A stretch of 64,000 nt of DNA. Origin: Flavobacterium sp. N502540. Its GTDB lineage: Bacteria; Bacteroidota; Bacteroidia; Flavobacteriales; Flavobacteriaceae. Under the pieces are notes generated by a model that ran no database searches, was not told the DNA's origin, and saw nothing but the letters and a program-made list of their open reading frames with translations. Location: assembly GCF_025947365.1 (NCBI RefSeq), contig NZ_CP110012.1:2170001-2234000 (forward strand). Direction: 5' to 3'. How positions within the stretch are numbered: the stretch's first letter is position 1; each line of letters opens with the position of its first letter. Below, in pieces: positions 25,780-34,062 of this stretch. Both the position numbers and the translations under genes were made by a program.

Positions 25780-25908
25780 ATCTAAAAGCATCATAAAATA
25801 GAGGGAAACCTGCTTAATTTTACTGGGCAAATTGTTCGGTAATTTTTTGCGTACACTAGTTTTTGTTTGAATTATGTTTAAGAAATTGAGGAATCAGTTT
25901 CGATAAAA

Positions 25909-25940
25909 TTTGTTTGTTTGAGAAATTAGTAGTTAATTTG
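25909..25940 (+). promoter_or_regulatory. Promoter for the SAM-I riboswitch/metX transcript
   Basis: TTTG at 25909-25912 and TTAATTTG at 25933-25940, spaced by 20 bases, one mismatch from TAnnTTTG. It lies about 29 bases before the riboswitch P1 helix. Confidence 0.45.
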
Positions 25941-25968
25941 CACCTTTAAGTTCAAAAACGTATTGAAA

Positions 25969-26076
25969 TGTTATAAAGAAAGGACGAGGGATTAGACCCG
26001 ATGAATCCTTAGCAACCCTTCGTTAAATCGAAGAAGGTGCTGCATTCTACCACGCCTAAACGTGGAAAGATAACAA
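25969..26076 (+). ncRNA. SAM-I (S-box) riboswitch upstream of metX
   Basis: The S-box core is recognisable: GAGGGATTAGACCCGATGAA, CCTTAGCAACC, GAAGGTGCTGCATTCTAC, a CCACG-CGTGG hairpin (P4) and GAAAGATAACA closing P1 with TGTTAT (25969-25974). The P3 hairpin CTTCGTTAAATCGAAG is also present. S-box RNAs bind S-adenosylmethionine and switch off methionine genes, which fits the metX-thrA operon downstream. No clear T-run terminator follows in the 71 bases to the start codon, so control may be at translation initiation. Confidence 0.93.
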
Positions 26077-26147
26077 CAAGAAATTTTCTGGTTTCACTCT
26101 AGACTTTCTTTCTAATATTTCCACATACAAATCAAAATTAAATAGAT

Positions 26148-27137
26148 TTGAAATTGGAAAATATACCAAGTCCCATTATAATTCAGGAATTCATCACCGA
26201 AAGTGGTGTGTCCTACTCATCATTACCCTTAAGTTTTACACTTTCCGGTTTACCATTGTATAGTGCGCCTATTGTTCTCGTTAATCATGCTTTGACAGGG
26301 AATGCAGAGGTCACCGGAGCAAACGGCTGGTGGAATGACCTTATTGGGGAAGAGAAAACAATCGATACTCATAAATTTACTGTACTGGCTTTTAATGTGC
26401 CGGGAAATGGGAATGATTCCTTTATCATCGAAAATTACCAGGATTTCACTACCAGAGATATTGCCCGTATTTTTATAAAAGGTTTAGAACTTCTAAATAT
26501 TAGCCAACTTCACACCATTATTGGTGGTTCTGTTGGAGGAGGCATCGCATGGGAAATCCTTGCATTAGAACCTAATATTACTCAAAACCTAATTCCTATC
26601 GCAACGGATTGGAAGTCGACCGACTGGATGATCGCCAATTGCTATTTACAAGAGCAAATTTTGAACAATTCTTCAAAACCTATCGAAGATGCCAGAATTC
26701 ATGCTATGTTGTGTTACAGGTCTCCGGAATCATTCAAAGAGAAATTTCAACGTACCATTAATGCCAATCGTCCTGTTTTTAATATCGAAAGCTGGCTGGC
26801 ACATCACGGCGAAAAACTGCAAAAAAGATACCAATTGGCTTCTTATAAACTCATGAACCAATTGCTAAAAACCATAGACATCACCAGAAACAGAGAAGAT
26901 TTCGAGACTTTGTTATCTAAAACAGACGCCGCGATTCACATTATCGGAATCAATTCGGATTTGTTTTTTATACCCAAAGAAAATCGGGAGACTTATCAGG
27001 AATTAAAAAAGTTCAAAGACAATGTTTTTTACAGCGAAATAGATTCTGTTCACGGACATGACGCTTTTTTAATCGAGTACAAACAATTAGATCATTTACT
27101 TGCCGATATTTTTAAGGCAGAAACAATAGAAAAATAA
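26148..27137 (+). CDS. metX: Homoserine O-acetyltransferase (MetX-like alpha/beta hydrolase fold)
   Basis: 329 residues; uses acetyl-CoA to activate homoserine for sulfhydrylation. Alpha/beta-hydrolase features of MetX: VNHALTGNAEVTGANGWW near the N-terminus, the nucleophile elbow GGSVGGG with S128, an aspartate in INSDLFFIP and the His of DSVHGHDAFL. The frame is closed by TAA at 26139 and has no ATG near the start, so translation must begin at TTG 26148 (or TTG 26154). It is preceded by an S-box riboswitch and followed after one base by thrA, forming an operon that makes homoserine and activates it. It is shorter than E. coli-type MetX relatives (about 350-380), lacking some N-terminal residues. 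Confidence 0.88.
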   Translation: MKLENIPSPIIIQEFITESGVSYSSLPLSFTLSGLPLYSAPIVLVNHALTGNAEVTGANGWWNDLIGEEKTIDTHKFTVLAFNVPGNGNDSFIIENYQDFTTRDIARIFIKGLELLNISQLHTIIGGSVGGGIAWEILALEPNITQNLIPIATDWKSTDWMIANCYLQEQILNNSSKPIEDARIHAMLCYRSPESFKEKFQRTINANRPVFNIESWLAHHGEKLQKRYQLASYKLMNQLLKTIDITRNREDFETLLSKTDAAIHIIGINSDLFFIPKENRETYQELKKFKDNVFYSEIDSVHGHDAFLIEYKQLDHLLADIFKAETIEK

Positions 27138-27138
27138 A

Positions 27139-29553
27139 ATGAAAATATTAAAATTTGGCGGTAAATCGTTATCAAACGGAGAAGGACTTAATAAAGTAGT
27201 TTCAATTATTACGGATAAAGTACAGCAGAATGAAAAAATAGCTGTTGTGGTTTCGGCCCGCGGAAATGCAACAGACGAGTTAGAGTACATTTTAAAAATT
27301 GCTGCGAAAAATGGGGATTATAAACCATTATTTGAAAATTTTAAAGCGTATCAGGTTTCAGATTATCCTCAGGTTGATTTATCTGAAGAATTTAATGTGC
27401 TCGAGAAACTTTTTGAAGGAGTAAGTCTGATTGGTGATTACAGCAATAAAATTAAAGATCAGATTTTATCAAAAGGAGAATTACTTTCGGCTAAATTGCT
27501 GACAGCTATTCTAATCGGAAAAGGAGTTCCGGCAAATTTTGTCGATTCAAGAGAATTGTTGAAAACCGATTCTAAATTTGGTGATGCACAGCCTTTGGAA
27601 CAGCTTTCTAAGAAAAATGTGATCAATTATTTTAAAGAACACAACGGTTCAACAGTTAACATCGTAACTGGTTTTATTGGATCTAACAATAACAACGATA
27701 CAACCACTTTAGGAAGAAACGGAAGTAACTATACCGCGTCGCTAATTGCAAACTACCTGAATGCCGAAGAATTGCAGAATTTTACGCATGTTGACGGAAT
27801 TTACACCGCAAACCCTGATTTGGTTGCCGATGCTAAAAAGATAGAATTCCTGTCGTTTAATGAGGCGAACGAATTAGCCAATTTTGGCGCTACCATTTTG
27901 CATGCTAAGACTATTATTCCATTATTGGAAAAAAATATCCCGCTTCGTATTTTAAATACTTTTAATCATGAAAATCGCGGGACTTTAATTACCTCTGATT
28001 CAGCTAAAGAAGGAATAAAAACACTTTCTGTTTTAGAGAATGTGTCTTTGGTGAATCTGGAAGGCCGCGGATTACTTGGGAAAGCAGGTGTAGATGCCCG
28101 AATTTTTAAAGTAATGGGCGATCACAACATCAGTGTGAGTATTATTTCGCAAGGTTCTTCAGAGCGAGGTATTGGTCTTGTGGTGGCGACCGACAAGGCT
28201 ACATTGGCAATGGTTGAATTAGAAAAAGAGTTCGAAAATGACTTCTATTCTAAAGATGTAAATCAAATTACGGTAACCGATAATGTTTCGGTAATTTCGA
28301 TTATCGGTCAGGATTTGAGTACTTTTCATAAACCATACACGGCATTAATTAAAAATAAAATTGTTCCAATTTTGTTCAATAACACCGTTACGGGTAAAAA
28401 CGTGAGTTTGGTTGTTAAAAAATCTGAACTACATAAAGCCTTGAACGTAATTCACGGAGAGATTTTTGGAGTTTCCAAAAAAATCAATATTGCGATTATT
28501 GGTCACGGATTAGTGGGAGGAACTTTAATCAATCAGATTTTAGAATCGACTGACGCTATCGAGAAAAGAAAAGATGTGAGACTGAATGTTTTTGCAATTG
28601 CCAATTCTAAAAAAGTACTTTTAGATAAAAACGGAGTAAGTTCGAACTGGAAAACAGACATTGAAAAGGAAGGACTTGCCTATACCATTCAGGATATTAT
28701 TGCTTATGCGAATCAGCATCATTTAGAAAACCTGATTGCGATTGATAACACCGCCAGTGCAAAATTTGTTGAGAATTATATTCCGCTGGTGGAGAGCAGT
28801 TTTGATTTAATCTCTTCTAACAAAGTAGCCAATACACTCAGTTACGGCTTTTACAAAGAATTGAGAAAATCTTTAGCCGAAAATCAGAAGAATTATTTAT
28901 ACGAAACCAATGTTGGTGCCGGATTGCCATTAATTGATACGATTAAATTATTACACCTTTCAGGAGAAAACATCACAAAGATAAAAGGGGTATTCTCCGG
29001 AACACTAAGTTATTTATTCAATAATTTTTCGGCAAAAGATGTTCCGTTTAGTGAGATTTTGCAGGAAGCAATTGATAACGGATACACAGAACCGGATCCT
29101 CGTGAGGATTTATGCGGAAATGATGTGGGAAGAAAATTATTGATTCTGGCAAGAGAATTAGACTTGCAGAATGAATTTGAAGAAATCTCGATTCAGAATT
29201 TAATTCCGGAACATTTGCGTGAAGGCAACGTTGGAGATTTCTTAACGAAATTGAAAGAGTTCGATCCAATTTATGAAAAAATCAAAGCCGATCAAAAGCC
29301 AAATCACGTATTGAGATACATTGGTGAATTGTCAGGAGATTTACAAAACGATAAAGGGATTTTGGAAGTAAAGCTAGTTTCCGTGCCTTCTGACACCGCT
29401 TTGGGCGGATTAAAAGGATCTGATTCTTTCTTCGAAATTTATACCGAATCTTACGGAGACCGTCCAATCGTAATCCAGGGAGCTGGTGCAGGCTCTGCGG
29501 TAACAGCGAGAGGAGTGTTTGGTGATATTTTGAGATTATCAGATAAAGGGTAA
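27139..29553 (+). CDS. thrA: Bifunctional aspartokinase / homoserine dehydrogenase
   Basis: 804 residues. Residues 1 to about 285 form the aspartokinase domain (MKILKFGGKSLSNGEG; GFIGSNNNNDTTTLGRNGSNYTA), followed by ACT regulatory domains (about 300-440, with VDARIFKVMGDHNISVSIISQGSSERG). The homoserine dehydrogenase domain starts near 448 (INIAIIGHGLVGGTLINQI) with an intact catalytic region (GYTEPDPREDLCGNDVGRKLLILARE). It catalyses the first and third steps from aspartate to homoserine. One base separates it from metX, so the S-box probably controls both. The start ATG at 27139 follows the metX stop directly. Confidence 0.95.
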   Translation: MKILKFGGKSLSNGEGLNKVVSIITDKVQQNEKIAVVVSARGNATDELEYILKIAAKNGDYKPLFENFKAYQVSDYPQVDLSEEFNVLEKLFEGVSLIGDYSNKIKDQILSKGELLSAKLLTAILIGKGVPANFVDSRELLKTDSKFGDAQPLEQLSKKNVINYFKEHNGSTVNIVTGFIGSNNNNDTTTLGRNGSNYTASLIANYLNAEELQNFTHVDGIYTANPDLVADAKKIEFLSFNEANELANFGATILHAKTIIPLLEKNIPLRILNTFNHENRGTLITSDSAKEGIKTLSVLENVSLVNLEGRGLLGKAGVDARIFKVMGDHNISVSIISQGSSERGIGLVVATDKATLAMVELEKEFENDFYSKDVNQITVTDNVSVISIIGQDLSTFHKPYTALIKNKIVPILFNNTVTGKNVSLVVKKSELHKALNVIHGEIFGVSKKINIAIIGHGLVGGTLINQILESTDAIEKRKDVRLNVFAIANSKKVLLDKNGVSSNWKTDIEKEGLAYTIQDIIAYANQHHLENLIAIDNTASAKFVENYIPLVESSFDLISSNKVANTLSYGFYKELRKSLAENQKNYLYETNVGAGLPLIDTIKLLHLSGENITKIKGVFSGTLSYLFNNFSAKDVPFSEILQEAIDNGYTEPDPREDLCGNDVGRKLLILARELDLQNEFEEISIQNLIPEHLREGNVGDFLTKLKEFDPIYEKIKADQKPNHVLRYIGELSGDLQNDKGILEVKLVSVPSDTALGGLKGSDSFFEIYTESYGDRPIVIQGAGAGSAVTARGVFGDILRLSDKG

Positions 29554-29606
29554 GGGGTTTTAAATTTTAAATTGCAGATTTTAGATTTTGGATTTCTGAT
29601 TTGTCA

Positions 29607-29725
29607 TTTTGACGTAAGGAGACTTGAGCGATAGCGAACAGACGAAGTAAATCACACAAGGAACTCCGCAACGAAGAATTCTAATCTTTGTCAACAATCT
29701 AATGTGATTTTTCCTTACGTCGAAA
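29607..29725. repeat. Imperfect intergenic inverted repeat (gacgtaagga type)
   Basis: TTTTGACGTAAGGA (29607-29620) pairs with 29712-29725 at 13 of 14 positions; inner words aaatcaca/gtgattt continue the symmetry. Similar gtcatttcga- palindromes occur at 49.76 kb. It may act as the 3' end of the thrA transcript. Confidence 0.55.
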
Positions 29726-29768
29726 GGATAAGATTGCAAAGAATAAAAAATAAAAAAATAACAACACA

Positions 29769-30197
29769 ATGAAAGTAACTTTGAACAGAGTAAATGACGC
29801 GTTTCATTTTAAACTTAAAAACGAACGTGGTCATGTAGTGGATGTTGACAGCAGAGCCGAATTTGGCGGAAGCGATTTAGGTGCAAGTCCAATGGAATTA
29901 GTATTAATGGGGGTTGCGGGATGCAGCGCCATTGATATGATTTCGATCTTAAAAAAACAACGTCAGGAAATCACTTCATTTAATGCTGAGGTAGAAGGAG
30001 AGCGTGTGCAAGTTGGTGAAGCAAAACCTTTTAAAGAAATCTATGTGGTTTTTTATTTAGAAGGAGACATTAACCCTGAAAAAGCACAACGTGCAGCCCA
30101 GCTTTCTTTTGAGAAATATTGCTCGGTTTCTAAAACAATTGAGCCAACTGCTACTATAAAATATAAAGTGGTTCTGAACAACGAAGAATTAAAATAA
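29769..30197 (+). CDS. OsmC family protein
   Basis: A 142-residue OsmC/Ohr-superfamily protein. The two reactive cysteines are present, C52 in VAGCSAIDM and C118 in FEKYCSVSKT, as in peroxide-reducing OsmC proteins and YhfA-like relatives. The latter are often linked to sulfur metabolism in Bacteroidota. Its place between thrA and metZ supports a thiol-related role, but the substrate is not known. Confidence 0.88.
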   Translation: MKVTLNRVNDAFHFKLKNERGHVVDVDSRAEFGGSDLGASPMELVLMGVAGCSAIDMISILKKQRQEITSFNAEVEGERVQVGEAKPFKEIYVVFYLEGDINPEKAQRAAQLSFEKYCSVSKTIEPTATIKYKVVLNNEELK

Positions 30198-30476
30198 TTA
30201 GATAATTAGTCAATTAGATAATTTTTTGATTTTTAATCACACAATGAAAATTCATATTAAACTCCAGGCGAAACACTGCGTTTTGCTTTGTGAATCTTTG
30301 TGAAATTTTATAAAAAGCGAATTTGTGCTAATCGGTGCAATTCGTGTTTTAGTCAATTTGAGAATTAGATAATTTTCGAAATGAATATTAATTAATAACG
30401 CTATACCGTTTAAATTTTAAGTTTTTGTTTTAAACAATGCCGAAACTTGAAACTTGAAACAAGAAAAACAAAAAAA

Positions 30477-31649
30477 ATGAACACAGAAGAATTTGGTTTT
30501 GAAACCCAGGCCATTAGAACGCAATTAGAAAGAAGTCAGTATCTAGAGCATTCGGTGCCATTATACTTATCATCAAGTTTTGTATTTGAAGATGCCGAAG
30601 ACATGAGAGCTTCTTTTACAGAAGAAAAAGAAAGAAACATTTACAGCCGTTTCAGCAATCCGAATACCACAGAGTTTGTGGACAAAATTTGTAAAATGGA
30701 AGGCGCAGAGGCAGGCTATGCTTTTGCAACCGGAATGGCAGCGGTATATTCTACTTTTGCGGCCTTATTAAATTCAGGAGATCATATCGTGTCTGCGAGC
30801 AGTGTTTTTGGCTCGACACATGCTTTGTTTATGACGTATTTTCCAAAATGGAATATCGAAACTTCTTATTTTGATATTAGCAAGCCGGAAACCATTGAAG
30901 GATTTATTAAACCGAATACAAAAATTTTATACGCAGAGTCGCCTACAAATCCGGGTGTTGATGTGATCGATTTACAATTGTTAGGTGATCTTGCTAAAAA
31001 ACACAACCTGATTTTAATTATCGATAACTGTTTTGCCACGCCTTACCTTCAACAACCTATAAAGTTTGGAGCGCATCTGGTCGTACATTCAGCAACTAAA
31101 TTGATTGACGGTCAGGGAAGAGTTTTAGGCGGAGTTACGGTTGGAAGCGAAGATTTAATCAGACAGATTTACTTGTTCTCCAGAAATACAGGACCGGCTT
31201 TGTCTCCGTTTAATGCATGGGTTTTGTCAAAAAGTTTAGAGACATTGGCAGTTCGCGTTGAAAAACACTGTGAAAATGCTTTAAAAGTAGCAGAGTTTTT
31301 AGAGGCACATCCAAATGTGAATAGTATAAAATATCCATTCCTGAAATCACATCCACAATATGAAATTGCCAAAAAGCAAATGAAATTGGGTGGAAATATT
31401 ATCGCTTTTGAAATTAAAGGCGGAATTGAAGCAGGAAGAAAATTTTTAGATAAAATAAAACTTTGCTCGCTATCTGCAAATATTGGCGATACGAGATCGA
31501 TTGTGACGCATCCTGCTTCAACAACACACAGTAAGCTGTCTGAAGAAGATCAGCTGGCAGTCGGAATTACACAAGGTCTTGTGCGTGTTTCTGTAGGTTT
31601 AGAAACCGTAGAAGATGTAATTGCTGATTTGAAACAAGCGCTTTCTTAA
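30477..31649 (+). CDS. metZ: Trans-sulfuration PLP enzyme, MetZ-like homoserine-ester sulfhydrylase
   Basis: 390 residues from the ATG at 30477 (an upstream in-frame ATG at 30447 adds ten residues translated from the ttgaaac repeat and is unlikely). The PLP lysine is at about K208 in VVHSATKLIDGQGRVLGG. YSRFSNPNTTEFVDKICKMEGAEAGYAFATGMAA and LCSLSANIGDTRSIVTHPASTTH are typical of the Cys/Met PLP family. Length and motifs suit O-succinylhomoserine sulfhydrylase (MetZ), but with MetX upstream it may use O-acetylhomoserine. It is a second sulfhydrylase besides metY. Confidence 0.85.
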   Translation: MNTEEFGFETQAIRTQLERSQYLEHSVPLYLSSSFVFEDAEDMRASFTEEKERNIYSRFSNPNTTEFVDKICKMEGAEAGYAFATGMAAVYSTFAALLNSGDHIVSASSVFGSTHALFMTYFPKWNIETSYFDISKPETIEGFIKPNTKILYAESPTNPGVDVIDLQLLGDLAKKHNLILIIDNCFATPYLQQPIKFGAHLVVHSATKLIDGQGRVLGGVTVGSEDLIRQIYLFSRNTGPALSPFNAWVLSKSLETLAVRVEKHCENALKVAEFLEAHPNVNSIKYPFLKSHPQYEIAKKQMKLGGNIIAFEIKGGIEAGRKFLDKIKLCSLSANIGDTRSIVTHPASTTHSKLSEEDQLAVGITQGLVRVSVGLETVEDVIADLKQALS

Positions 31650-31717
31650 GATAATTTTAGATTTCTGATTTTAGATATTAGATTTTATGCTGATATCTAA
31701 AATCTTATCTTTACACT

Positions 31718-32251
31718 ATGATAAAACCAAGATTACTTATTTTATCAGATTTATTTGGAGGTAAAGATCCGGAGTGGATAAAAATCTATTCAGAATTATT
31801 AAGGTCTGAATTTGAGATTCAGTATTATGATGTTCTGGAATTGGCTGATATTAATTCTGATAACCTTATTGAAAGCGATATTCATAATCAATTTTTAAAC
31901 GGCGGTATTGATCGTGCAGTTCAAAAAATACTTCAATTAGAAACAGAAAAAATAGTTGTTTTAGGATTTAGCATTGGAGGAACTATTGGTTGGAAAGCTT
32001 CTTTGCGAGGATTAAATACTACTCATCTGTTTGCTGTTTCGTCAACAAGATTAAGATACGAAGCTGAAGTTCCAAATTGTGGTATAAAATTATACTTTGG
32101 AGAAGAAGATCCAAACAAACCGGACTCACAATGGTTTTTTGAATTGAATGTGGTCCATAAAATGATTAAAAAAGAGAATCATCAGCTATACAGAACGGAA
32201 AATAATGCGTCCTTGGTTTGCAATGATATTTTGAAAATTTTATTAAGATGA
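31718..32251 (+). CDS. Small alpha/beta hydrolase-like protein
   Basis: 177 residues; VVLGFSIGGTIGWKAS provides a serine nucleophile elbow (G-F-S-I-G). An opening strand LLILSDLFGG and a later IKLYFGEEDPNKPDSQWF resemble the acid-residue region of dienelactone-hydrolase-like proteins. It is short and lacks a cap. It follows metZ by 68 bases and may be cotranscribed. Substrate unknown. Confidence 0.65.
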   Translation: MIKPRLLILSDLFGGKDPEWIKIYSELLRSEFEIQYYDVLELADINSDNLIESDIHNQFLNGGIDRAVQKILQLETEKIVVLGFSIGGTIGWKASLRGLNTTHLFAVSSTRLRYEAEVPNCGIKLYFGEEDPNKPDSQWFFELNVVHKMIKKENHQLYRTENNASLVCNDILKILLR

Positions 32252-32291
32252 CGGCTTTTAACGAAAAAAAAACAGTTAAAGGCCGTTTTTT
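32251..32291 (+). terminator. Terminator after the hydrolase-like gene
   Basis: ACGGCTTTTAAC (32251-32262) pairs with GTTAAAGGCCGT (32275-32286), one G-T pair, then T5. Confidence 0.8.
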
Positions 32292-32450
32292 ATTGGGTTT
32301 TATTTAAACTATACTGATTTAGTAGAATTTAAATTTTTGTTCTATTACTATTCTCATTTAAAAAGTTTATTTTTGTGGCAGAAAAACAAGACGATTGTTG
32401 TTTTGGGTCAGAGGCCTAAAATTGGCAATAGCAATTAAAATAGATATAAC

Positions 32451-32861
32451 GTGCTTTCAAAGAAAACTAAATACGGAATCAAAGCTTTAACTTACCTGGC
32501 CAGACGTGAAAACAATGAGCCGGTACAAATTGCTGAAATTGCGAAAAGTGAACATATTTCGATTAAATTTTTGGAAAGTATTTTGCTGTTGCTTAGAAAC
32601 TCAGGATTTCTGGGGGCTAAAAAAGGAAAAGGCGGAGGTTATTATCTGATAAAAGACCCAAAAGACATTAGTATGGCCAAAGTCTATCGCATTCTCGAAG
32701 GGCCTATTGCATTGCTTCCCTGTGCAAGTCATAATTTTTACGAAAGATGTGATGATTGTGATGATGAATCTACCTGTGCTGCAAGACGTTTAATGACCGA
32801 AGTGAGAGATAATACACTTAAAATTCTGGAGAGTAACTCGTTAGCAGATATTGCATTTTAA
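32451..32861 (+). CDS. Rrf2-family transcriptional regulator (IscR/CymR-like)
   Basis: 136 residues with a GTG start. The Rrf2 winged helix spans about 1-80 (LSKKTKYGIKALTYLARRE, IAEIAKSEHISIKFLESILLLLRNSGFL, GKGGGYYLIKDP). Four cysteines follow at 91, 100, 103 and 109 (LPCASHNFYERCDDCDDESTCAARR), a spacing reminiscent of the Fe-S cysteines of IscR. It stands beside the sulfate-assimilation genes. By analogy with CymR it is a good candidate to repress them, and the motif at 34014-34036 is a candidate operator. The link is inferred. Confidence 0.88.
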   Translation: MLSKKTKYGIKALTYLARRENNEPVQIAEIAKSEHISIKFLESILLLLRNSGFLGAKKGKGGGYYLIKDPKDISMAKVYRILEGPIALLPCASHNFYERCDDCDDESTCAARRLMTEVRDNTLKILESNSLADIAF

Positions 32862-32890
32862 GCAGATCTCTATTCTGGGATTTCCTATAA

Positions 32891-32931
32891 AAAAGACCAT
32901 TTCAATATTTTTAATGAAATGGTCTTTTCTT
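32891..32931. terminator. Bidirectional terminator between the Rrf2 gene and the TSUP permease
   Basis: AAAAGACCATTTCA (32891-32904) is exactly complementary to 32915-32928, with A- and T-runs outside. It serves convergent genes. Confidence 0.85.
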
Positions 32932-32968
32932 TTTAGATTCAGATTATATTTTAAAGAGTAGTAATACG

Positions 32969-33751
32969 TTAGAAAATCAATTTATATCCTGCCATAAAAA
33001 GCATTACGGCAATCGCATTTCTAAGGAATTGATCTGGAACTTTTCCGCTCAGCATACTTCCCATATAAATTCCCGGAAGCGAGCCCATCAATAATTGCCC
33101 TAATAAAGCAAGATCTAAATTTCCCATTGAGGCGTGTCCGATTCCCGCAACTAATGTCAAAGGAACGGCATGTGCAATTTCAGTTCCTACTAAACGAGGG
33201 GTCGGCAGTAGCGGATAAAGAAAAAATAAAGTGACAGTTCCTAAAGCTCCCGCACCAATTGAAGTTAGAGTTACAGTAGCACCTAATAGAACACCTATGG
33301 CGATAGTTAGTGTGTTTTGAGTGGTACTTTCGCTGTGAAATTTATCTCCGGCATGTTTTTGAGAGAATTCTAAAAGTCTTTTTTTAAAGATAATAGCAAC
33401 CGAAGTAAATAACAATGCCCAGCCTAAGCTGTATTTGATAACATGATTTATAGTTTCAATGTCGGTTTTGATACTGTTCAGAATCCATAAGGTGACCAAA
33501 GCGGCAGGAACACTCCCTAAAGTCAGCCAGCCTGTGATTTTCCAGTTGATGTTGCCTTTTTTGTTGTGAACGAACACCCCTCCGGCTTTAGTAAAAGCAG
33601 CATAAAGTAAATCGGTACCAACTGCTGTTGTTGGGGGGATACCAAACCATAATAAAATTGGAGTCATCAAAGAACCGCCTCCAACACCTGTTAACCCCAC
33701 TATAAAACCTACTGCTAAACCTGCAATTATAAGACCTATTTGGAAATCCAT
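32969..33751 (-). CDS. TauE/SafE (TSUP) family permease
   Basis: 260 residues with about eight membrane segments. The TSUP signature occurs at the start (GLAVGFIVGLTGVGGGSLMTPILLWFGIPPTTAVGTDLLYA) and repeats as GATVTLTSIGAGALGTVTLFFLYP. The family moves sulfite, sulfate or small organosulfonates. It is intact, unlike the TSUP gene on the opposite strand at 34.1 kb, and lies in the sulfate-assimilation region. Direction and substrate are not determinable. Confidence 0.9.
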   Translation of the reverse strand: MDFQIGLIIAGLAVGFIVGLTGVGGGSLMTPILLWFGIPPTTAVGTDLLYAAFTKAGGVFVHNKKGNINWKITGWLTLGSVPAALVTLWILNSIKTDIETINHVIKYSLGWALLFTSVAIIFKKRLLEFSQKHAGDKFHSESTTQNTLTIAIGVLLGATVTLTSIGAGALGTVTLFFLYPLLPTPRLVGTEIAHAVPLTLVAGIGHASMGNLDLALLGQLLMGSLPGIYMGSMLSGKVPDQFLRNAIAVMLFMAGYKLIF

Positions 33752-33972
33752 GGATAAATATTTGCTGTAAAAATAACAACATTTTTATAATTATCCTATG
33801 GATGTTGTAGACTTTAAAAATACTATTTAAAAAATGATGAAATTTTTACTGTTATAGTTCTGTAATACAGTTTTATATGTTTTTTTTGAGCCGTTTGACG
33901 ATTGATGGATATTGTTATGGATTCCTTTTTGTTATTATTAAGATAAGGAGGATGTAAAAAAATCAAATATTG

Positions 33973-34003
33973 TTTTGATATTTAGAAATAAGTAGTAATT
34001 TTG
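33973..34003 (+). promoter_or_regulatory. Promoter of the sulfate-assimilation operon
   Basis: TTTTG (33973-33977) and TAATTTTG (33996-34003), spaced by 18 bases, fit the Bacteroidota consensus fully. The rest of the 311-base gap from 33752 shows no gene. Confidence 0.7.
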
Positions 34004-34013
34004 CCATTCAATC

Positions 34014-34036
34014 TACTAACCCGATAGGGTAATAGA
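34014..34036 (+). promoter_or_regulatory. Candidate repressor operator of the sulfate operon
   Basis: TACTA-N4-GATAGGGTAATAGA with inner palindrome ACCC-N4-GGGT (34019-34030 region) begins about 10 bases after the -7 element, that is over the transcription start. This is a position expected for a repressor. The right half is identical to 18506-18519. Confidence 0.5.
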
Positions 34037-34062
34037 TTTTAAAGCAAAAACAAGTCACAGGA

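Noticed and set aside
30244..30303. A possible 19-codon Cys-containing leader before metZ
   Set aside because: Only two Cys codons, no terminator follows, and the sequence belongs to a common tttgtgaatctttgtgaaa intergenic phrase.
33588..33782. Alternative frame over the start of the minus-strand TSUP gene
   Set aside because: It is a shadow of the real TSUP frame, which has complete membrane segments and motifs.
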